From assembly GCA_023957995.1 (NCBI GenBank), contig JAMLGK010000001.1, positions 124,001 to 188,000 of the forward strand: a stretch of DNA of 64,000 bases, given 5' to 3'. The notes under the pieces are model-generated. The model had not been told where the DNA came from and did not search any database. It saw only the letters and a list, made by a program, of their open reading frames with translations. Below, piece by piece: positions 1-10,100 of this stretch. Both the position numbers and the translations under genes were made by a program. Position 1 is the first letter of the stretch. Every line of letters starts with the position of its first letter. The DNA comes from Microthrixaceae bacterium. GTDB lineage: Bacteria; Actinomycetota; Acidimicrobiia; Acidimicrobiales; Microtrichaceae.

Positions 1-1329
1 GGCCGCGAACAAAAGCACCGCAGCGCTCGACAGCGCGATGGTCCACGGACGCGCCTGCACGAAACGACTCCACTTGTAGGCACCGGTTTCGCGCAGTGTC
101 TTGACCTTGCGGGGTGGGATCGTCTTCTTCAACGGCGCGAAGAGCAGCCCGAGCACCAACACGATGACCGCCAGGGGAAGCCCGATGATCAGGGGTTGTA
201 TCGACAGACCCAGACCGATGAGTGCCACGACCACGAGTCCGGCCGCGATGATTCCGCGCCAGCGGCTCACCTCGATCCGTTCTCCCACGAAGCCGAGCAG
301 CGCCGGTAGGAGCGTCAGCGAGGCGAGAAGCGTGATCGTCACCACCGTCGCGGATCCGAGCGCCAGTCCGTTCACGAAGCTCACGCCCATGATGAACATG
401 CCCATGAGGGAGATCACCACGGTGATTCCGGCGAACATGACCGCCCGACCCGAGGTGTCGATCGCGATGCAGACCGATTCCTCCACCGTGTGCCCGGCAC
501 GCAGCTGCTCGCGGTAGCGGGTCACGATGAACAACGCGTAGTCGATGCCGACGCCGAGCCCGATCATCACGCCGAGCGTCGTGGCGAAGTCGGGTGTGGT
601 CATGAGGTTGGACAGCAGCAACAACAGCGTGGAGCCGACTCCGATGCCGGCGAGGGCGACCCCGATGGGGAGCCCCATGGCGAGGACCGAACCGCCGGCC
701 AGGATCAGGATGACGATCGCGAACGCGAGGCCCAGGAGCTCCGAGGAAGGCGCTCCGAACTCCGAGAACACCTGCCCTCCGTACTCGATGCGGACCCCGT
801 CGATCTCGGGGGCGATGTCCTGGACCTCTTCGGCGAACTCTGTAGCGGCCTCCTGGTCGAACTCGTCGGGAAGTTCGACCTGGGCATATGCGATGGTGCC
901 GTCCTCGGAGATCTGGCTCTGTCCGCTGAGCAGGGCTGGGTCGAGGTCATCGCCCAGGAAGTCCGACATCGCTGCCAGGGCCTGGGCAGGATCCTCCGCG
1001 GGCGGATCGAACGGGCTCGTGATCGTGGTGTCCGGAATCTCGTCCACTGCCGCGAGGAATTCCTGGATGGACTCGGTCGTCCCGGGGGTGTCGAATCCGT
1101 CGGAGCTGGAGAACACGATCGTCCCGGTTGCACCGGCACCGACTCCACCGAAGCTGTCGTTGAGCACATCGAACCCGGCACGGCTCTCCACGTCGGGAAG
1201 GTCGAATTCGCTGCGTACATCGCTGCCGACGATGCCGGTGAGTGCACCGAGGAGGACCAGACCGATCAGCCATGCGGCGAGCACAACCCAACGCTTGCGT
1301 ACACAGAACTGTCCGAGTCGGACGAACAT
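1..1329 (-). CDS. MMPL-family RND transporter, N-terminal part (runs off the left edge)
   Basis: Integral membrane exporter of the MMPL branch of the RND superfamily, which moves lipids or hydrophobic compounds with the proton motive force. The first 443 codons are visible and the frame stays open to base 1. It starts MFVRLGQFCVRKRWVVLAAW, a basic N-terminus followed by TM1, then an extracytoplasmic domain of about 150 residues, then a cluster of TM helices. The stretch GIDYALFIVTRYREQL is the conserved Asp-containing helix and loop of this family. The ATG at 1329 is preceded by GGAG with 6 nt spacing. Further upstream on the same strand is a TTGACC that could be a -35, but I see no convincing -10. 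The substrate cannot be deduced. The full protein should be about 700-750 residues or longer. Confidence 0.88.
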   Translation of the reverse strand, partial: MFVRLGQFCVRKRWVVLAAWLIGLVLLGALTGIVGSDVRSEFDLPDVESRAGFDVLNDSFGGVGAGATGTIVFSSSDGFDTPGTTESIQEFLAAVDEIPDTTITSPFDPPAEDPAQALAAMSDFLGDDLDPALLSGQSQISEDGTIAYAQVELPDEFDQEAATEFAEEVQDIAPEIDGVRIEYGGQVFSEFGAPSSELLGLAFAIVILILAGGSVLAMGLPIGVALAGIGVGSTLLLLLSNLMTTPDFATTLGVMIGLGVGIDYALFIVTRYREQLRAGHTVEESVCIAIDTSGRAVMFAGITVVISLMGMFIMGVSFVNGLALGSATVVTITLLASLTLLPALLGFVGERIEVSRWRGIIAAGLVVVALIGLGLSIQPLIIGLPLAVIVLVLGLLFAPLKKTIPPRKVKTLRETGAYKWSRFVQARPWTIALSSAAVLLFAA

Positions 1330-1459
1330 CGGGGTCTCCAGCGGGTTCGGGGGAAGCAGGGCTGGCCGGGGGGACGGCAGCTCAAGTGTTGTGGCGTCGC
1401 AACCCGAACGCAACGTGAGCGCTGTGACATCGGTCAAGTGCCATCTGACGGCGTGGGCC

Positions 1460-3544
1460 TCAGTCCCGGGCTGCGGCCGCGGGCAGACCGAGAAGGTTGC
1501 CCTGCCCGTAGATGATCCCCACGTCCACCACGGCGGCCAGCTCCACCGGCGTCTCGATGCCCTCGGCCAGCACCACGGCTCCGGTGGCCTCTCCGATTCC
1601 CTGTGCGGCTCGCAGGAACGCCAGGCTCGTGGCATCGCCACGACCGGCGCCCCTGATGAATCCGGCGTCGACCTTCACCACGTCGGGCGCAAGGTCGGAC
1701 AGGGCCGCCAGGTTGGCGAATCCGGATCCGAAGTCGTCCAGTGCGATGTTCACGCCGCGGGCACGGAGTCGATCGAGGTTGCGCATCGCACGCTGGCTGT
1801 CGGCCAGCATGAGGCTCTCGGTGACCTCCACGGTGATTCTCTCGAGATGCGGCGCCAGCGGCCCGGTGAACATCTCCCGGAGCATCGCATCGTCTGCGAG
1901 TTCGGGAACCGACATGTTCATCGACACCCGGGGGCCGCTCCCTGCACCCGAACCCATGTCGGCCGCCAGCAGGTCGATCACGATCCTGCCCACCAGTCGA
2001 ATCTGTCCGCTGTCCTCCGCCAGGGGGATGAAGTCCCCGGCCGCGATGGGTCCGTCCGGAGCCATCCAGCGCAGTAGGGCCTCGGATCCGACCTCGGCAC
2101 CCGAGCGCAGGTCGACCAGGGGTTGGTAGTAGAGGCGGAACTCGCGGTCTCGCAGGGCCCGCGCGAGTTCCTGCTTCGCCCTGGCCCGGTCCTCGGCCCG
2201 CGACTCCATGTCGGGTTGGTACTCGGCCAGCACGTCGCCGCGCTGCTGTTTGGCCGCGTGACGTGCCAGGTCCGCGCGACGCAGGAGTCCCTCCGCTCCC
2301 ACCGAGGACGGGAACCGCGCCACGCCCACCGACGCCGTCAGGAGCACCTCGGTGCCGCCCAGCTCCACGGGCTCGCGCATTGCCGTGAGCGCCCGGTCGG
2401 CGACCGTGGCCACGTCTGCAACCGACCGCAGGTCCAACACGAGCAGGGCGAACTCGTCTCCACCCACCCTCGCCACCCGATCCCCGGGTCGCGCCGCGCG
2501 GCGGAGGCGTTGGCCCACCTGTCGAAGGGCCTCGTCGCCTCCCTGGTGACCGAACTGGTCGTTGATGGCGGTGAAGTTGTCGAGGTCCAGCCAGATCAGC
2601 GCCCCGTTCGACCCGAGCGCCTCTGACCGCTCCAATTCGTGGTGCAGCAGGGCGATGAGACCCGCCCGGCTCATCACACCGGTGAGCTGGTCCTCATAGG
2701 CGACCCGTGAGGCATGGCGTTCGACCCGGCCGAGCTCGCGCATCATGAGCAGGGGCAACAGGAGCACCGCTGCCACCCAGAGGACCAGCGCGAGGTACCA
2801 GCCCGTGCTGTAGGTCACCGGTCGGGTCATCTCGATCGTCGAGGCGGCCGCCGAGAGGGCGCAGGCACCTGCGCTCCAACCCGCAAGGGTGCTGAAGCGG
2901 ATCAAACCTGTTCCGACGACCACGGCCAACGCGATCGAGTTGAGCGCCACGACCGTCACCCACAGCGCGGAGACGCTCGTCGGGAAGGGCCGCAGGAGAC
3001 CCCAGGCGATCAGGCAGACGGACACGGCGACACTCGCCGCCACCGCCGTGCGCACATGATTGGTCGGACCCGGTCGACGGAACCGCGATGCGTCGTGGTT
3101 GGCCAGCAGCGCCGTCACGGCAATTCCCACCGGTAGGACGGCGTGCGGGATCAGGTCCATCCAATCCACGGCGTCGGCGTCGAGGGCGTCCAGACTGCCC
3201 AGAGCTCCGACCCCGGAGCAGAGTGCGACGACCAGGTAGGTACTCCCCAGCGCCAGGAACGAGCGGTTGCGTGAGAACGCCGCATGCGAATAGAGCACGA
3301 ATCCCGCCATCGAGCTGCCCAACAGGATCGCCACCGTCGCCGCGGTCACCGCTGCCGGGGCCACGAACCCCACCGTGTTGCCCAGCGGCACCGAGACGGC
3401 GACCGCCAGGCCCAGCAGCCCGAGGACCAACAGGCCGACGGCTCGTACTCCCACCCCAGCGGTTCGTGGCGCGTCAAGGGAGATCACCGAGGTCCGTGCG
3501 GCACCCTGGGGAACCGCCGGCGCGATCCGGTCACCGTCCCTCAC
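1460..3544 (-). CDS. Membrane-anchored GGDEF-EAL protein (c-di-GMP synthesis/breakdown)
   Basis: About 694 residues. Residues ~25-260 form a block of roughly seven to eight hydrophobic helices (MASE-like membrane sensor). A GGDEF domain follows (~275-435) with an intact RVGGDEF site, then an EAL domain (~445-690) with EALLRW, the Asn of MNMS, the Glu of VTESLM, DDFGSG, KVD and AEGIET. All main metal and catalytic positions of both domains are therefore present, so either diguanylate cyclase or phosphodiesterase activity is possible; which dominates is not visible. I chose GTG 3544 because the frame continues further upstream only into pfkA, where the translation becomes Arg/Ser/Pro-rich and meaningless, and because TACGGT lies 6 nt before this GTG. 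A PilZ-type receptor candidate is encoded 8 kb away. Confidence 0.9.
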   Translation of the reverse strand: MRDGDRIAPAVPQGAARTSVISLDAPRTAGVGVRAVGLLVLGLLGLAVAVSVPLGNTVGFVAPAAVTAATVAILLGSSMAGFVLYSHAAFSRNRSFLALGSTYLVVALCSGVGALGSLDALDADAVDWMDLIPHAVLPVGIAVTALLANHDASRFRRPGPTNHVRTAVAASVAVSVCLIAWGLLRPFPTSVSALWVTVVALNSIALAVVVGTGLIRFSTLAGWSAGACALSAAASTIEMTRPVTYSTGWYLALVLWVAAVLLLPLLMMRELGRVERHASRVAYEDQLTGVMSRAGLIALLHHELERSEALGSNGALIWLDLDNFTAINDQFGHQGGDEALRQVGQRLRRAARPGDRVARVGGDEFALLVLDLRSVADVATVADRALTAMREPVELGGTEVLLTASVGVARFPSSVGAEGLLRRADLARHAAKQQRGDVLAEYQPDMESRAEDRARAKQELARALRDREFRLYYQPLVDLRSGAEVGSEALLRWMAPDGPIAAGDFIPLAEDSGQIRLVGRIVIDLLAADMGSGAGSGPRVSMNMSVPELADDAMLREMFTGPLAPHLERITVEVTESLMLADSQRAMRNLDRLRARGVNIALDDFGSGFANLAALSDLAPDVVKVDAGFIRGAGRGDATSLAFLRAAQGIGEATGAVVLAEGIETPVELAAVVDVGIIYGQGNLLGLPAAAARD

Positions 3545-3550
3545 GGCGCG

Positions 3551-3556
3551 ACCGTA
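3551..3556 (-). promoter_or_regulatory. Leaderless-type -10 (TACGGT) for the GGDEF-EAL gene
   Basis: TANNNT hexamer 6 nt before GTG 3544, which would put the transcription start at or next to the start codon. No clear -35 is visible. Confidence 0.45.
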
Positions 3557-3611
3557 GCGCCATCCAGCACCACTTGGGCAGGGGAAACCCGGGGCAAATT
3601 CCCCAGCCGGC

Positions 3612-4673
3612 TCAGCTCTCTCCGAGGTAGATCCCCACGGAGCGGGCGGTGTGGGCCATCTCCTCGGCAGGATCGACCAGGGCTGCTCCGCGTGCGACCA
3701 CGTCATCGAGCCGTACCGCTTCGATACGGGTGCCCTGCAGCGACACCATCGTGTCGTAGCGCTCCTCCGCCACGAGATCGACCGCATGGATCCCGAACTC
3801 GGTGGCGAGGATGGCATCCATCGGGCTGGGTTCGCCGCCACGCTGGAGGTGGCCCAGGACGGTGGCGCGAGCCTCGATGCGGCCCTCGGTCGCCTCTTCG
3901 AGTGCACGGGCGATCGCTGATCCGACCCCACCGAAGTGTTCACGACCCTTCACGTCGGTGGATGTGACGGTGTCTCCGAGGGGCGACCTGGCGCCTTCGG
4001 CGACCACCACCAGGGCGAAGGCGTGGTTGCGGCGCCTGCGGGTGGCCTCGACGGTGGCGACCAGGCCCTCGAGCTTCCAGTCGATCTCGGGGATGAGGAT
4101 CGCATCCGCTCCGCCGGCGATCCCCGAAGCGAGAGCCAGGTGACCCGCCCCGCGTCCCATCGTCTCGAGGATCATCACCCTGTCGTGGCTCACTCCGGTG
4201 GTCCGCAACTGCGCGCAGGCCCGGGTGACGGTGCGCACAGCTGTGTCGAATCCGATCGACCGGTCGGTCAGTGCCACGTCGTTGTCGATCGTCTTGGGTA
4301 TCCCGACCAGGTTCCAGCCCGAGCGGGCATGCTCCTGGAGGATGGCGAGGCTGCCGTCGCCTCCGATCGCTATGAGCGCATCCAGCCCGAGTTCGAGGTA
4401 GCCCTGTTCGATGTCTGCCGCCACGGCATCGATGGGCTTGTTGATCGATCCCAGGATCGTGCCGCCGGTGCTCAGCATCGGATCGAATCCGTCCAGATCG
4501 ATGAGCGTGGGGGAGAGCGGGCGTGCCCGGCGCTGCGCCAGTCCAGCCACCGCATCCTCGATGCCCAGCACCTCGAAACCGTGACCGTTCACTGCCCGTC
4601 GGGTGATCGCCCGGATGGCCGCGTTGAGCCCCGGGCAGTCCCCACCGCTGGTCATGACGCCGATACGTTTCAC
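3612..4673 (-). CDS. pfkA: 6-phosphofructokinase (group III type, probably ATP-dependent)
   Basis: Phosphorylates fructose 6-phosphate to fructose 1,6-bisphosphate in glycolysis. 353 residues, full length. The N-terminal GVMTSGGDCPGLNAAIR is the phosphate-donor loop; GGDGS (104-108) and PKTIDND (126-132) surround the active site; MGRGAGHLA and the C-terminal sugar-phosphate region are intact. Family knowledge: Gly at the third variable position of GGDG points to ATP as donor, whereas PPi enzymes have GGDD; Lys127 in PKTIDND is shared with PPi enzymes. This Gly/Lys combination is typical of actinobacterial group III enzymes. The ATG lies 4 bp after the stop of the upstream MFS gene, so the two are probably cotranscribed. 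Confidence 0.95.
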   Translation of the reverse strand: MKRIGVMTSGGDCPGLNAAIRAITRRAVNGHGFEVLGIEDAVAGLAQRRARPLSPTLIDLDGFDPMLSTGGTILGSINKPIDAVAADIEQGYLELGLDALIAIGGDGSLAILQEHARSGWNLVGIPKTIDNDVALTDRSIGFDTAVRTVTRACAQLRTTGVSHDRVMILETMGRGAGHLALASGIAGGADAILIPEIDWKLEGLVATVEATRRRRNHAFALVVVAEGARSPLGDTVTSTDVKGREHFGGVGSAIARALEEATEGRIEARATVLGHLQRGGEPSPMDAILATEFGIHAVDLVAEERYDTMVSLQGTRIEAVRLDDVVARGAALVDPAEEMAHTARSVGIYLGES

Positions 4674-4677
4674 CGGA

Positions 4678-5892
4678 TCAGTCTGGCGCGTCCGTGGAGG
4701 TCGGCTCCACGATCGGGGCCGAGATCGCCGAGCCCGCGTGGATCATCAGCACCAGCAGGGCCACCGCAGAGCCCGCGATGAGGGTGGCACCGGTTCCGAT
4801 GGCACCGAAAACCGCAGCGAACAGCAGCGGACCCACGGCCTGGCCGAGGCGCACCGCCGAGACCCAGACGGCCAACACAACTCCGCGCTGTTCGGCGGGG
4901 GCGCGGGCAACGGTGGTCTCCTGGAGCGAGGGCACGGTCGCCCCTTCTGCTCCCCCGTAGACCAACAGTCCCAGAACGACCGCGATCAACGTCGGCGAGA
5001 GGCCGACCGCCAACAAGGAGATCCCGAAAAGGGCTGCGCCGGTGATCAGGAGCCTGCGAAGACCCAATGCACCGCGGATACGGGCGAGGTTGAGGGCGAT
5101 CAGGGTCGACGTGATCGAAGGAATCCCCAACAGCAGGCCGCGGGGAGCCGCCGAGAGCCCGAACTCCTCCTTGAGGTGCACCGGCAAGGTGGTGAGGAAC
5201 AACCCGAAGATCATCACGAATATCAGGAACCCCGACAGGACCGTCGCCCGTATCGCCGGCGAGCCGAGTGCCTCGCGGCCCGCACGCAGCTGGCCCCGGA
5301 GGCTCGAGGAGACATCGGGTGGTCTGACGTCGTCGAGGACGATCCACGCAGCTGCCGCGGTCACCAGCGCCAGGGAGCTGGGCAGGAGCGAGAGCCGCCA
5401 ACCACCGAGCCCCTCGAGCGCACCCGAGATCATGGGCATGAGTGCGAGACCGCCGGTCAGCACCGCAGCATTGCGGCCCACCTGACGGATCCGTTCGTTG
5501 CCGTCGTAGTGGTCACCGATGAGGACCACGGCGAGGTTGATCAGCCCCGCGGTACCGATACCCATCAACAGCCGTGACAGCACCAGGGTCCAATAGGTGG
5601 GCGCCAACGATCCGGCCAGACCCATGGTGCCGAAGATGATCAGGCAGGGGACCAGCACCCGCCGCCGACCATGGCGATCGGCCAGCAGTCCGATCATCGG
5701 CGCCGCCACGACGCCGGGCAGGGAGGCGGAGGCCACGAGCAGGCCGCTGGCCGAGTCGCCGCGACCGAAGTCCGCCACGATGTCGGGCAACACCGGCGCG
5801 ATCAAGGTGTTGGCGGTGATCCCGGTGAGGGTGACTGCCCAGATGAGCAGGGGAGGTGGGGTGCGCCCTGGCCAGGCCGCTCGGGTGGACAT
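4678..5892 (-). CDS. Major facilitator superfamily transporter
   Basis: 404 residues with about 12 hydrophobic helices. The loop between TM2 and TM3 reads GLLADRHGRRRVL, the MFS signature, and the layout matches drug:H+ antiporter-like MFS proteins. Substrate unknown; given the tight coupling to pfkA a sugar or metabolite role is possible but not shown. ATG 5892 is preceded at 8 nt by TACGGT. It is divergent from the bicupin gene, and the 93-bp gap holds an inverted repeat that could control both. Confidence 0.88.
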   Translation of the reverse strand: MSTRAAWPGRTPPPLLIWAVTLTGITANTLIAPVLPDIVADFGRGDSASGLLVASASLPGVVAAPMIGLLADRHGRRRVLVPCLIIFGTMGLAGSLAPTYWTLVLSRLLMGIGTAGLINLAVVLIGDHYDGNERIRQVGRNAAVLTGGLALMPMISGALEGLGGWRLSLLPSSLALVTAAAAWIVLDDVRPPDVSSSLRGQLRAGREALGSPAIRATVLSGFLIFVMIFGLFLTTLPVHLKEEFGLSAAPRGLLLGIPSITSTLIALNLARIRGALGLRRLLITGAALFGISLLAVGLSPTLIAVVLGLLVYGGAEGATVPSLQETTVARAPAEQRGVVLAVWVSAVRLGQAVGPLLFAAVFGAIGTGATLIAGSAVALLVLMIHAGSAISAPIVEPTSTDAPD

Positions 5893-5900
5893 CGTGGGCG

Positions 5901-5906
5901 ACCGTA
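5901..5906 (-). promoter_or_regulatory. Leaderless-type -10 (TACGGT) for the MFS-pfkA operon
   Basis: TANNNT hexamer 8 nt upstream of ATG 5892 on the minus strand. Confidence 0.45.
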
Positions 5907-5920
5907 CACCGGGATCGCCC

Positions 5921-5935
5921 CGGAACAGCGTTCCG
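5921..5935. promoter_or_regulatory. Inverted repeat CGGAAC-AGC-GTTCCG in a divergent promoter region
   Basis: Perfect 6-bp arms with a 3-bp centre, between the MFS and cupin genes and just upstream of the cupin -10. It could be an operator for a dimeric repressor or activator. The spacing differs from the Gram-positive LexA box (GAAC-N4-GTTC), so I do not call it an SOS site. Confidence 0.4.
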
Positions 5936-5938
5936 CAT

Positions 5939-5944
5939 TAGCAT
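5939..5944 (+). promoter_or_regulatory. -10 element (TAGCAT) for the cupin gene
   Basis: TANNNT hexamer giving a predicted start near 5951 and a 5' leader of about 35 nt. The leader contains GAGGAG (5971-5976) 9 nt before GTG 5986, so this message would be leadered. Confidence 0.4.
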
Positions 5945-5985
5945 CGACCCGACAGCCGACAAATCGTCACGAGGAGTAGCCCATC

Positions 5986-6879
5986 GTGCGTCCCCATGTG
6001 GAACTGATCGACGAGAAGGACCTGATCTGGCACCCCGCGGAGTTCGTCGAGTGCACCGGCACCGCCCGCCAGAAGCATCTCGCATACGACGAAGAGGACG
6101 CCTCGCTGTCGGCCAAGATCATCTTCGACACCGACTGGAGTCGGCCCGGTGGGTCCCACAGCGCCGAAACCGAGTGGTTCGTGCTCTCCGGCGAGGTCCG
6201 CGTGGGCGATGAGACCCTGACCGAGGGTGGCTACTGGCAGGCACCGATCGGGGTGCACACGCCACCCATCGAGGTTGCTGCCGGCACAGAGATCCTGTTC
6301 TTCCGCGAGTACGGCGACTGGAGCTTCGAGCTGGGCGACGAGGACCGACCGGGGGTGAGAGAGGACCAGAAGTTCACCGTGGTGCATTCCGCCCAGATGG
6401 ACTGGGTGCCGGTCGAGATCGGAAGCCCGATGCGGTTCGACCTCGGCGGAACACCCGTTCCCGGTCTGTTCATCAAGATGCTCCACCGCGACGAGCAGAC
6501 CGGGTTCTACACGAGGCTGATCAAGGCCGAACCCGGCTGGCACGAACATCCGCTCGCCCACCACCCCGTCTACGAGGAGGCCTACACCCTCGAGGGTGGG
6601 TTCGAATACAACTGGGGAACCATGTGGCCCGGCACCTACTTCTTCCGACCGGCCCTGATCAGACACGGCGATTTCACTGCGGGAACCGAGGAGGGCTGCA
6701 CCTGGCTGTTGCGCTGCGACGGTGACCTCGTCGACTGGTACACCGACAATGCCCGGGTCGAGATGACCGGTGATGCGGTGAACTGGGGACCGGATCTGCC
6801 ACACACGATCGAACCGGCGTTGGTGATGCCCGTCAGATCGCGTTCGATAGCCGACATGCCGGACCCCAATTACCAGTAG
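5986..6879 (+). CDS. Bicupin protein of unknown function
   Basis: 297 residues with two cupin-like beta-barrel segments, roughly residues 40-125 (HSAETEWFVLSGEVRVGD... then HTPP) and 160-265 (HEHPLAHHPVYEEAYTLEG, with several candidate metal-binding His/Glu). Cupins of this sort are metal-dependent dioxygenases, isomerases or small-molecule sensors; the specific activity cannot be read here. The start is GTG with a clear GAGGAG 9 nt upstream. The next gene begins 11 bp downstream on the same strand. Confidence 0.8.
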   Translation: MRPHVELIDEKDLIWHPAEFVECTGTARQKHLAYDEEDASLSAKIIFDTDWSRPGGSHSAETEWFVLSGEVRVGDETLTEGGYWQAPIGVHTPPIEVAAGTEILFFREYGDWSFELGDEDRPGVREDQKFTVVHSAQMDWVPVEIGSPMRFDLGGTPVPGLFIKMLHRDEQTGFYTRLIKAEPGWHEHPLAHHPVYEEAYTLEGGFEYNWGTMWPGTYFFRPALIRHGDFTAGTEEGCTWLLRCDGDLVDWYTDNARVEMTGDAVNWGPDLPHTIEPALVMPVRSRSIADMPDPNYQ

Positions 6880-6890
6880 GGTCTCGCCGC

Positions 6891-7184
6891 ATGGGCTGCG
6901 GTTGTCTCATCCTCCTCGCATCCGGGGTATCGCCCCGGCTGGCACTGTTCCTGCTGTGGATCTTCACCGACAGGTTGTCGATCTCGTTGGAATCGTTCTG
7001 GATCGGCTTCGCGGGCTTTCTCGTGCTGCCCTGGACGACGCTCGCCTGGGCGATCGCGTATGCACCCCTGGGTGGCGTCGAGGGCTTCGGGATCCTGCTG
7101 GTCGCCTTCGGCTTCATCATGGACGTCTCATCGTGGTTCGGAGCCGGGCGCGAGCGTGCCAACCGTCAGCCGGACATGGTCTGA
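6891..7184 (+). CDS. Small integral membrane protein, unknown function
   Basis: 97 residues with three hydrophobic segments (about 7-27, 36-56 and 62-84) and a short polar tail ending GRERANRQPDMV. It starts 11 bp after the cupin gene, probably in one transcript. A TAGGGT overlapping the cupin stop codon lies 7 nt upstream of the ATG and could be a second start site. Its 3' end overlaps the 3' end of the convergent mannosidase gene by 19 bp. No catalytic motif is visible. Confidence 0.7.
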   Translation: MGCGCLILLASGVSPRLALFLLWIFTDRLSISLESFWIGFAGFLVLPWTTLAWAIAYAPLGGVEGFGILLVAFGFIMDVSSWFGAGRERANRQPDMV

Positions 7185-10100
7185 AGCCGGAGGCTGACCA
7201 GCTCGAACGGTCGGAGCACCAGGGCGAACCCGCCATCCCCGTCGGGTCGGATCTCCGGCCCATCGAGACGTTCCTCCATCAGGTCGCAGCGCTCGACTCC
7301 CGTGAGGGTTCCGCTGGTCGTGACGCCCAGCTCGACCCGATCCCCGGTCGCCTCCCACAGGCGCACGATCAGATCACCCGAACCGTCGTGAGCCCTCTTC
7401 ACCGCTGACACGGCCACACGGGGGTCCGACAGGCTCACCAGCGGAACGGGCACCGGGGTGTCGACCACCTCGGCACCCCGGTCGACAACCCGCAGCGGGG
7501 TGTTGAGAGCCTCTGCGGAAGTCATCACATCGGCGAGTCCAGCACCGTGGGGCAACAGCGAGACGGTTACCCGGTGCCGCCCGCGGTCCGCGGTCGGGTC
7601 CGGGTAGCGCGGAGCGCGCAACAGAGACACCCGGATCCCACCGTCCTGCACGCCGTGGCCGTAACGCCCGTCGTTCAGCACGGCCACTCCGAAGCCCGGT
7701 TCGGAGAGGTCCACCCAACGGTGCGCGCAGACCTCGAACTTCGCCGCATCCCAACTGGTGCTGCGATGTGTCGGGCGGCGCAGGTAGCCGAACTGTGCCT
7801 CGCAGCTCGCCCGGTCGCTCCTCACATCGAGGGGAAACTCGATGGACAGGAGCTTCTCGTCCTCCTGCCAGTCGATGTCGAGGGTCACATCGAGTCGCGG
7901 GCTTCCCGCGCGCAGGGTGATGGTCCTGCGCACCGTCGACCCTCCGAATCGGTGCTCGGTCCGCAACCTGCCCACCAGTGGCCCCGACTCGAGTACTTCG
8001 GCGGCTGCATGGGGTTGCAGTTCGACCGCCATGGATGCGGTCCACTCCTCGAGATCCCACGCGTCGTACTCCACGGGGTGGTCGGGGGCGAGCGTGAGCA
8101 CCGCACCCCGGCCGCCTTCGGGCAGCACCTCGCGACCCACGCGCAGATCGCGGACCGAGGTGATGTTCCCGGCCCGGTCGAGCTCGACCGACAGCGAGGA
8201 GTTGCTCATCCCGAGCGGGCCGACCCGAACCGCGTCGTCGGCGGGTTCCACATCGAACGCGGCAACACCCATACCCGGGACTGCAACGGTTGCGGCGATC
8301 GAGCCGTCAGAGAGCGTCTGGATGTGCTCGGCCGGCAGGTCGGCCAGGTGGTCGACCCCGAGAACCCCCGACTCGAGCACCTCGCGACGGTCATGGGTCG
8401 CGGCATTTGCGACCAGGATCGCCGGTCCGGCATACCGGGCCAGGGTCGAGGCGATGATCTGCTCGAGGCGCTCGGCCACCGCTCGGTGCTCTGCCTCGGC
8501 ATCCTGGTGAACCCAGGCAATGGATGACCCCGGGATGATGTCGTGGAACTGCTGGGTGAGCACACGCTTCCACAGGCGGTCCAGCTCGAGCGCCTGAGAT
8601 TCGTCGATGCCCCCGGCATCCCAGAGCTCTGCCTCGCGCAAGAGGCCCTCGCACCTGCGGTTGCCCACCTTGGTGCGCGCCTGGGTGGTGAAGGTGCCCC
8701 GGTGCATCTCGAAGTAGAGCTCGCCCCGCCAGCGCGGTGTGCCGGGCGCCTCCAGCTCCTCCTCCAGCAGTTCGAAGAACGCCGCGGGCGGGTCGATGCC
8801 CAACGACGGGGCCCCGGAGGTGTCGGCCAGGAGACGCGCACGCTCGAGCATCTCCGCCGTCGGGCCGCCGCCGCCGTCTCCGTACCCGAACGGCACCAGC
8901 GAGTGGTCCGACCACGCCGCATCGGAGAAGTTCTTCGCCGCCCGGGTGAGCTCACGGGCCGAGAGCTCGGAGTTGTAGGTGTCCACCGGCGGGAAGTGGG
9001 CCACCACCGTCGAGCCGTCGATCCCCTCCCAGGTGAAGCTGTGGTGCGGGAACCTGTTCTGCTTGTTCCAACTGAGCTTCTGTGTGAGGAATCTGTCGCA
9101 GCCCGCGGCCCTGAATATCTGTGGCAGCGTGCCCGGGTAGCCGAACACGTCGGGAATCCAGATCTCCTCACAACGGATCCCGAAGTGCTCCTCGAAGTAG
9201 CGCTGACCCGCAACCAGCTGACGCACGAGGGACTCCCCGCTGGGCAGGTTCATGTCGGCCTCGACCCACATTCCACCCACGGGAAGCCAACGGTGCTGGC
9301 GCACCAGGGTCTTGATCTCCTCGAAGAGCTCCGGGTGATCTTCTCGTACGAATTCGTACTGCGCTGCCTGTGAGCAGGCGAACAGGTGCTCGGGATACTC
9401 CTCCATGAGGCGCACCTGGTTGGAGAAGGTGCGCGCACACTTGCGCCTCGTCTCGCGGAGGGGCCAGAGCCATGCCGTGTCGATGTGGGCGTGACCCACT
9501 GCGTGTAGCCGGTGGGAGTCCGGTGCCGCTGCGGGTTCGAAACCCTCCGCCAGCACCACCCGCGCTTCTCCGGCGGTAGCCACCACGTCGTGGAGGTCGA
9601 GTCGGTCGAGCGCACGGGACATCGTGCGCAGCAGACGCGCCCGGCGCGGGTTGCCCGCCGGCAGGGAACGCATCAGGTCGTTGAGGGTTGCCAGCTCCAC
9701 CCGCAGGGCCCGCACCTCCGGGGAGTACTCGCGGACCTCGATCCCGCGGTACTCATACAGCGGTTCGGTTCCGGCGGTGCTCAGGTCACCCATCGGATTG
9801 GCGGTGAACGACGAGCTGAAGTCGGGATTGGCCGCTCCCTCGAGCAGGAACCCGACCTCGCCGTCGCGCGAAACCAACTCGACATCGATCGAGCGTCGCC
9901 TGGGATGGACTCCGCAGCGGATCAGCCCGTCCACATACACCGAGCCCTCAGCCTGGAAGCCCGCCATAGCGCCGGAGAACCCGATGTCGGCGTGGACCTC
10001 CAGAGCGCTGTGGGCAGCAACCTCTTCCGGCAGCTGGCCCGACACCGAGAACCAGGTCGTTCCCCACGGGCGTCCCCACCGCTGGCCGGGCGCTATCGGT

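Noticed and set aside
5921..5935. LexA/SOS box
   Set aside because: The centre between GAAC and GTTC is 3 bp here, not 4 as in the Gram-positive consensus, and the flanking genes are not SOS genes.
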